DNA of 64,000 nt from the NCBI GenBank assembly GCA_004194705.1, contig SADC01000907.1:248001-312000 (forward strand), read 5' to 3'. Position numbers and translations under genes: made by a program. Positions 58,929 to 64,000 of this stretch are shown in pieces (the stretch's first letter is position 1; the number at the start of each line of letters is the position of its first letter). This DNA is from Ditylenchus dipsaci (lineage: Eukaryota > Nematoda > Chromadorea > Rhabditida > Anguinidae). Below the pieces are notes generated by a model. That model was not told the DNA's origin. It made no database searches and saw nothing but the letters and a program-made list of their open reading frames with translations.

Positions 58929-60433
58929 ATGCAAGAAATGGAGGTTCAAACCTTAGGGCTGGTCTATATGGACTCATGCACAGAGCCTATGGAGCAGTCT
59001 TCTCGACGCACTCAAACGGATACCTTGAGAGGACGAGACACTTCATCTGGTGACTCCAAAAGGGTGAATATTGACCAGCAAGTGGTGGATATGATTATTC
59101 AAGCTCTTGCTCAAATTATTGAAGAAGAAATATTATTTGTTGGCTTGGACCAGTTGATGAAAGAAGAAAAAGTTTCATTGGCTCCTTTCAAGACTGTTCC
59201 CATCCCTATGGTTTGTTCAGTTTAGTATGGTTGTTTTCCATGATATAGTTTGGTAAGAAAACTAGAAATCGTGTTGCGAGACTTTTTAAACCCCAAGTTT
59301 TACATATGTACAAATAAATTTATAAATCAACTATAAAACTTTATAAACTGAAATCGAAAATCGAGTTATTTTCAGACCGACAAATTGCCAATAGTGAACT
59401 TGGTGTACGGGGATAATCGGCGAGTAGCCATTTTGCTAGGTGAGCCTAGACATGACTCCTGGTGCACTCATACTTTTGGAAGACTTATGCTTTACCAGAA
59501 GGGACAATTCTACTCTATATACCTGCAAAACTGTCCCACAAAGGCTGTATTTACACAACACAACCAGGTTATACTTAAATTTTAAGCAAAATCAACTAAA
59601 GATTCAATTAAAGTTGATTGTGGGTACTTCTTCTGGTCAAATTCTGTTGACCCAAGAAGGGGACATATTATGGACTTCTCCTGACAATATGCTTCACTCC
59701 CAGGCGATAACATGTCTTCACTGGCTCAATCGTAATTCCTTGCTTTCATCGGGAATGGATGGAAGATTAGTTATATCATCCTGAAATCCACTTCAAGCTT
59801 ACAAGTGGTCAAAACTGCAGCCATTAGTTTGAGCGATTTGCCTAAAAGTTTAAGAAAAAATAATGTGATGGCTCAAAAGGCAGGCATAGTTGCGGTGGCT
59901 GGAGCTGGAGACGAGTTGTATGTAGCTGGAGAGACAGGTTAGAAAATTCCGTATATTATAAAATCAGTAGTAAGACCAGCTTTTTGATTTTTTCAATATT
60001 GATTTTTGCAATATTGAAAAATATATTTAGGTGCTCTATGGATGGTTCAATCCACAGAAAATTTGGATGTGCAGTCGGTGGGCTATGAAAAAGAGGGGAT
60101 TGAGCACATGAGATTTATCGGAGACACTCTAATCATGCAGACGCCCTTGGGTGGCCTGAAGAAGAAGACTAGAGGTTCTTTGCAACCTGTGCTCTTAGAC
60201 AGTCAACTGAAGAGTAATGTGCCTTTTGTGGCCTATAGTTCTAGTCTGGTGATAATGGCTGGACAAGAGGGGGAGGGCTGATTTTGGCATATGACTTGGA
60301 GCTGGATAGATTGGTCATGAAACAGGAGTTGATCGGTGGAGTTTTTGCTTTGAGAGCTAGTGATAAAGAACAAATGCTGGTACTCATTAACGACAAGTTG
60401 GAAATTGTTTTCTATGATGTTATTGTAGAATAA
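58929..60433 (+). CDS. WD-like beta-propeller protein, possible dynein-2 intermediate chain
   Basis: ATG at 58929; exons about 58929-59210, 59376-59565, 59612-59940 and 60031-60433, TAA at 60431-60433. The N-terminal part has QT motifs (MQEMEVQTLG, SSRRTQTDTLRG) and a helical block, DQQVVDMIIQALAQIIEEEI. The rest looks like propeller blades: NLVYGDNRRVAILLGEP, LIVGTSSGQILLTQEGDILW, AITCLHWLNRNSLLSSGMDG, GALWMVQSTENLDVQSVG, VAYSSSLVIMAGQEGEG and LILAYDLELDRLV. QT-rich N-termini plus a propeller suggest a dynein-2 intermediate chain (WDR34/WDR60 type), but this is only inference. The frame slips by one base twice: near 59775, and at the G-runs 60269-60277. Confidence 0.6.
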
Positions 60434-60741
60434 ATTTTGCAGATATATGTGTTATTTTGAGTTCGAACGTTATTTATTAGTTCGAATCAGTTTTTGCAAT
60501 TTTTCGAAGCTTTTGAAAAAATTTGAAAGACCATAAATTAATAGGTCCTTGATCTACAAAATAACATAGTCACGATTTTGGACAGAGCAGTTGAAAATGG
60601 AATACAGACAAGTAAGGTCTTTCTGGACAGCTTAAAAAACATTTCATTAATAATACTTTTTTATTCAAAAAATAAAAATTTAAGCATATCAAAAACAATA
60701 CAATTTAATAAAGCTCATAATTTTTTTCTCTAAAAAAATAT
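60434..60741. other. Convergent spacer
   Basis: 3' regions of the propeller gene and of the small heat shock gene on the opposite strand. AT-rich; nothing else was recognised. Confidence 0.4.
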
Positions 60742-61249
60742 TTATTGCTTGTTGGCCTTCTTATCTTCCTCCTGGCTGCCATTGGTCAGCCGTTGTTGAT
60801 CAGAAGAAGCCTTGAAGCCAATTGGGATGTTTACTTTAGTCTGCTGCTTGTCAACCCCTTCTTGACTGCTTGCACCTGGAGACGACCCTGCTCATCCAAA
60901 TGGCACTGGATAGACTGTTTGTCCAGACTGGGGGAAGGGTCAGACGACGCTCAAAAGTGCGGTGGATGGACTGGTCATTGTCTTGCTGTTGGTGTTTGCC
61001 TTGGATCACCAACTGCTCGCCTTGCACATCCACACTCAACTCCTCGGGACGGTAGCCGGCCACACTGCATTTGAAGTTGTAGTTGTTGCCATCTTCCTGG
61101 ACAGCTTGACCCAATTGACGCTCCAACTGCTGCAACTGGCCAAAAGAGTCATTCAGAAGTGAGGTGATCAAGTCAGGAGTGTAGCGCTGTTGGTAGTAGA
61201 CTGGACGATGAGTGGGCATGAACAAGTCCTCAAATGGAATAAGAGACAT
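60742..61249 (-). CDS. Small heat shock protein (HSP20/alpha-crystallin)
   Basis: ATP-independent chaperone of about 169 residues, a single exon. The N-arm starts MSLIPFEDLFMPTHRPVYYQ. The alpha-crystallin domain has NYNFKCSVAGYRPEELSVDV, EQLVIQGKHQQQ, HRTFERRLTLP, SIQCHLDEQGRLQVQAV and the NIPIG (I-x-I/V) tail motif. The tail ends QEEDKKANKQ with TAA at 60742-60744. The frame breaks twice by one missing base, both at homopolymers: 60930-60934 (five G on the plus strand), after RRLTLP, and 60855-60858 (four C), after AVKKG. All other features are intact, so I read the gene as functional. The promoter has an HSE and a TATA box. Confidence 0.9.
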
Positions 61250-61327
61250 TGTTTAATAGTAGAATTTAGATTGAGTTAAGAATCAAGTTGAGTTTGTTTG
61301 GAATTGCCTCCATACTAATTCCACTGG

Positions 61328-61380
61328 TTTATATAGCATTTGGAAAAGGAGTCCTAGACAGTGAGAGAACATTCTGGAAA
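61328..61380 (-). promoter_or_regulatory. Heat shock element and TATA box of the HSP20 gene
   Basis: On the plus strand, AGAACATTCTGGAAA at 61366-61380 contains GAA-TTC-GAA in perfect alternating 5-bp units, the binding site of an HSF1 trimer. TATATAAA on the minus strand lies at 61328-61335, about 80 bases before the ATG. A weaker GAA/TTC cluster (TTCTTCTCTTTCTAGA) lies at about 61424-61441. Confidence 0.8.
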
Positions 61381-61925
61381 TAGCGAGATAACAGAAGAAG
61401 AGTAGAGAATTAGAGAGAAAATTGTTCTTCTCTTTCTAGACATTTACTGACTTTTCTAGCGGCTTAGATAAATAAAAAATAAATAAGAAAGAAGCTTTAA
61501 AAATATTTTTAAAAATTAAAAGAGATAATTACAAAAAAAATCACATTTTTTGCATAGGCGGACATCATCTAAGTAAAATTAAAGGTTTCCCTTTGTCTTA
61601 AGCGGCGTTTCTACTTTCTGTTTTTTACAATCACAATATCTTGGTAGTGATTTAAGAATAGTCATTATTTGGCTCAAAACACCTGTGTGGTCGATTTGAG
61701 AAGTCGACGAGCGTTTTAAAATTCAATAACTTAATTTAGATTGAGCACTCGAACAACATTTTTAGCGCATATTTAGGACTTTGTTGTAGCGCACTTCAGA
61801 GCTACAAAACTCATTTTACATATTTTTTTTTGAAAATCTGAGTGTTGAGGTACGACGTTTTGGAAAAAAATGAATAAGACGAGTAAGAAAAGGTTATTTT
61901 TAAAAATTAAGGGTCTAGGGTTGAG

Positions 61926-62325
61926 TGATGGTTAATTACCCGGGTAATTCTCCGGTAATTACCCGGGTAATTACCCGGAGAAATACTAAGTATTTCTCCG
62001 TAAAGAAAATTCGGAGAAATACTATTTTTAAGTATTTATTGCAGTTAACCTGCAGCTAATTTTTTGGTTTAGGTATCATCCAGGTGGTTTAGGTATCATC
62101 CAAGTGTTTTGAGTGATATCCAGATGGTTTGGGTACTATCCAGGGGTTTTGGGTACCATCCATGTGATTTGGGTACCATTCAGGTGGTTTGGTACCATCC
62201 AGATGGTTTAGGTATCAGCAAATAGTATTTCTCCGCTTTTCGGGTAATTACCGGTAATTACCCGGGTAATTGCCCGGGTAATTACCCGGAAAGTATTTCT
62301 CCGGAGAATTACCCAACCCTAGTTT
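61926..62325. repeat. ATTACCCGGGTAATT palindromic element
   Basis: Ends built from TAATTACCCGGGTAATTAC words occur at about 61935-62030 and 62240-62320, inverted, with GGGTTG at the left and CAACCC at the right terminus. The centre is a minisatellite. Related GGGTTGGGAAATTACTGG ends occur at about 63149 and 63225, so this is a family. Confidence 0.65.
62066..62215. repeat. Minisatellite GGTTTNGGTANCATCCA
   Basis: About seven diverged copies of a roughly 20-25-base unit, GGTTTAGGTATCATCCAGGT, in direct tandem. They form the loop of the ATTACCCGGG palindrome. Confidence 0.75.
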
Positions 62326-62544
62326 GGTCACACTGGATGAAGTTCTTAGCGATCCTGAGGGTTGATATAGAGGTCGCTGGTTCGAATCCACCTGGGCGCA
62401 TACTTTTTTTTACCATAATTTTAGATATAGAAAGACAAGCGTTTGACTTGGTCACCGGTTCGGTTCCAAGTACCTGCATTTCCTAAACACCCTACGGTCA
62501 TATTTGTGACACAAAAGGGACCAGAAAAGGCCTTTACCAAAAAA

Positions 62545-62730
62545 TTTCATTAGCAAATTGCCTTTAGCAAAAAAAAATTAGCAAATGTGACTTTAGCAAA
62601 AAAAATTTTAGCAAATGTGACTTTAGCAAATTTTTTTTTAGCAAATGTGCCTTTAGCAAATATGTCTTTAGCAAAATTTTTTTTGGCAAAAGTTTTTTAG
62701 CAAATGTGCCGTTTAGCAAATATTTTTTTA
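62545..62730. repeat. Tandem array of TTTAGCAAATGTGAC
   Basis: About eight to ten diverged copies of TTTAGCAAATGTGYC and short variants (TTTAGCAAAAAAAATT). This is the word style of MULE arms in this window, but no inverted partner was found. It may be a solo end. The minus-strand ORF through it is a repeat artefact. Confidence 0.65.
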
Positions 62731-63629
62731 AATTCTTCGGTACACCCTGTTGAGGTATGAAGTTTTGGAAAAAAAGGAATAAGAAGAGTAAGAAAAGGAA
62801 CATGCGAAAGCATAAACTTTCAAAAATTTCAGTCAATTTTGCAAATTAATCACGCACCCCAGGTAAACTGGTGCTTAAAATAGTTTATTCAATTTTATTC
62901 AATTAATATTCAATCAAATTATTCAAGTTTTGAAGAATCATGCAAAAGCATAAAATTAGGCTTGAAAGAAGTGGATACAAAGGCGCTACACGATTCACAA
63001 AAAATTGATTTATTATAAAGGCAATTCGTGAAAAACAGAATTCATAAAAAATAGAATTCTTCGAAAACCGGAGTTCAAAAAAAAATTCATTTTAAAGGGT
63101 TGGGAGAATGAAAGTTTGCGATATTTTAATTTCATTAATTATAAGTAGGGTTGGGAAATTACTGGTAATTTATTTTCCGGTAATATAACCGGTAATATTA
63201 CCGAACTCCGGTAATTTTCGGTAATTTATTACCCAACGGTTAAAAGTGGTGACCAAGGCAAAAAAGTGAAAAAAAATAAAAAAATCTCACTTTTTCTCAC
63301 TTTTTATGTATGAATGTACGCATACGCGTATACAAAAAGACAAAAAAAAACTCAAAAAATGAAAAACTTAAAATTTTTGAATTTTTTATATTTTTTGCCT
63401 TGGTGTTCCCTTTTAACAAAACATTATTAAATTACCGGTCATTTATTGACGGTCATTTATTAATAAATTACCGGTAATATTACCGGTTACCGTATTCACT
63501 CTAATAAACGGGCATGCCCGTTTATTTTTCAACCCTCAAAAACTTGAAAAAAATTTGGGTCGATTTTGAGATTTTCGGTGCTCAACCAAAATCTGAAAAG
63601 TGGAATCAGATGAGCTCGTGGTAACCAGA

Positions 63630-63770
63630 CATGTGCACGGGCCGGCTGGCCCCGGGCCGGGCGGCCGTAGTTTTTTCGGCCCGGGCCGGGCTCATAGATT
63701 TCGTAAGTGGGCGGGCCGGGCCGGGCCTAAACAAGATCGGGCCTGGCCGGCCCGCTTTGGCCCGCCCAAT
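63630..63770. repeat. GC-rich palindromic GGGCCGGGCC repeat
   Basis: A 140-base island of very high G+C in an AT-rich setting, made of overlapping GGCCCGGGCCGGGC words. Partial inversion occurs between CGGGCCGGCTGGCCCCGGG and GGGCCTGGCCGGCCCGC. Apparent ORFs on both strands are composed of it. Confidence 0.65.
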
Positions 63771-63907
63771 AAATAATTTTCGAAATACCGCCTCTTCAAA
63801 ATCACCCCTTTTCAAAATCCCGATATTTTCAATGTCACACAATTTTCAATCGTTTCCAACTTTTTTCTCACTCATCGCCAATTTTTCTTCAGAAGCAAGA
63901 GCAGAAG

Positions 63908-63986
63908 ATGAACACTATGGAAGACCTTAATTGCAACGACAAGGAAGATTCCGGAGAGCCTTCGGTGGAGAGGATGTTTTTGGACG
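63908..63986 (+). CDS. First exon of a gene running off the window
   Basis: A TTTTTCTTCAG acceptor (ends 63892) is followed 15 bases later by ATG. An open acidic frame then reads MNTMEDLNCNDKEDSGEPSV and ERMFLDG, to a GTATAG donor at 63987. The acceptor with no upstream exon suggests a trans-spliced gene start. Too short to identify. Confidence 0.45.
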
Positions 63987-64000
63987 GTATAGATTAGTTT

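Larger units (their letters stand above)
61250..63907. other. Repeat-dense intergenic region
   Basis: After the HSP20 promoter, no host exon is supported until 63908. Contents: a TTGTAGCGCACTTCAGAGC repeat (about 61790-61880), an ATTACCCGGG palindrome with an internal minisatellite (61926-62325), a TTTAGCAAATGTGAC tandem array (about 62545-62730), a GGTTGGGAAATTACTGG repeat (about 63149-63240), an inverted CACCAAGGCAAAAAA pair (about 63245-63410), a TACCGTATTCACT MITE (about 63488-63625) and a GC-rich GGGCCGGGCC patch (63630-63770). Confidence 0.6.

Noticed and set aside
58929..60433. Assignment to BBS1
   Set aside because: Blade motifs do not follow BBS1, and the N-terminal QT motifs are not expected there. 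Left as a WD-like propeller.
62340..62400. tRNA-like sequence with GGTTCGAATCC
   Set aside because: The B-box is good, but the T-stem has a mismatch and no matching 5' acceptor stem for TGGGCGC is present. At most a tRNA-derived relic; the same holds for 36255-36330.
62545..62730. Regularly spaced repeats resembling a CRISPR array
   Set aside because: Units are contiguous, diverged and lack unique spacers; the genome is eukaryotic. It is a simple tandem array.
63606..63930. Two overlapping 78- and 99-codon frames rich in Gly/Pro/Arg
   Set aside because: They are generated by the GC-rich palindromic repeat and run through its boundaries in both directions.

Overview
This window looks like nuclear DNA of a small-genome animal, most likely a nematode. 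It is AT-rich, and conserved eukaryotic genes are broken by many introns of about 45-60 bases. The introns almost always end in TTTTCAG, TTTTAG or TTATAG. Several ATGs sit just behind such an acceptor with no exon in front, as expected for spliced-leader trans-splicing. The species was not identified.

Layout, left to right. VPS54 (GARP complex, 1744-11861, +) carries an intron-containing DD37D mariner-type transposon and several MITEs in its introns. An unrecognised gene follows (12723-14146), then cathepsin Z (14738-16702). A minus-strand fragment (16826-17259) lies head-to-head with a Flower/CACFD1-like membrane protein (17937-18571), followed by a small membrane-protein exon. A composite hAT-like element (19908-21322) precedes an unrecognised gene (21339-23767). 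Next come a SWEET sugar transporter (25368-26750), a gluconokinase (minus, 27092-28221), an unrecognised minus gene (29503-30047) and a disordered 271-residue ORF. CWF19L1 and GPATCH11 lie in tandem on the minus strand, 170 bases apart, as in an operon. They are followed by CCZ1 (minus), adenosine kinase (+), NF-YB (+), ELMO/CED-12 (minus), a complete Mutator-like element with a FLYWCH transposase (55656-58144), a WD-like beta-propeller gene and a small heat shock protein with an HSE promoter. The last 2.7 kb is dense repeat up to the first exon of a new gene.

The single-copy genes are housekeeping or cell-biology genes (endosome-Golgi traffic, Mon1-Ccz1 Rab7 activation, engulfment, splicing, sugar and nucleoside metabolism, lysosomal proteolysis) and form no common pathway apart from the GPATCH11-CWF19L1 pair. 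Most other sequence is DNA-transposon derived: foldback MITEs, nested insertions and MULE-like ends built from short tandem words. Exact target-site duplications are visible for several.

One caution governs all protein predictions. Conserved genes repeatedly lose frame by exactly one base, usually at a short homopolymer run. This looks like uncorrected long-read assembly error rather than gene decay.
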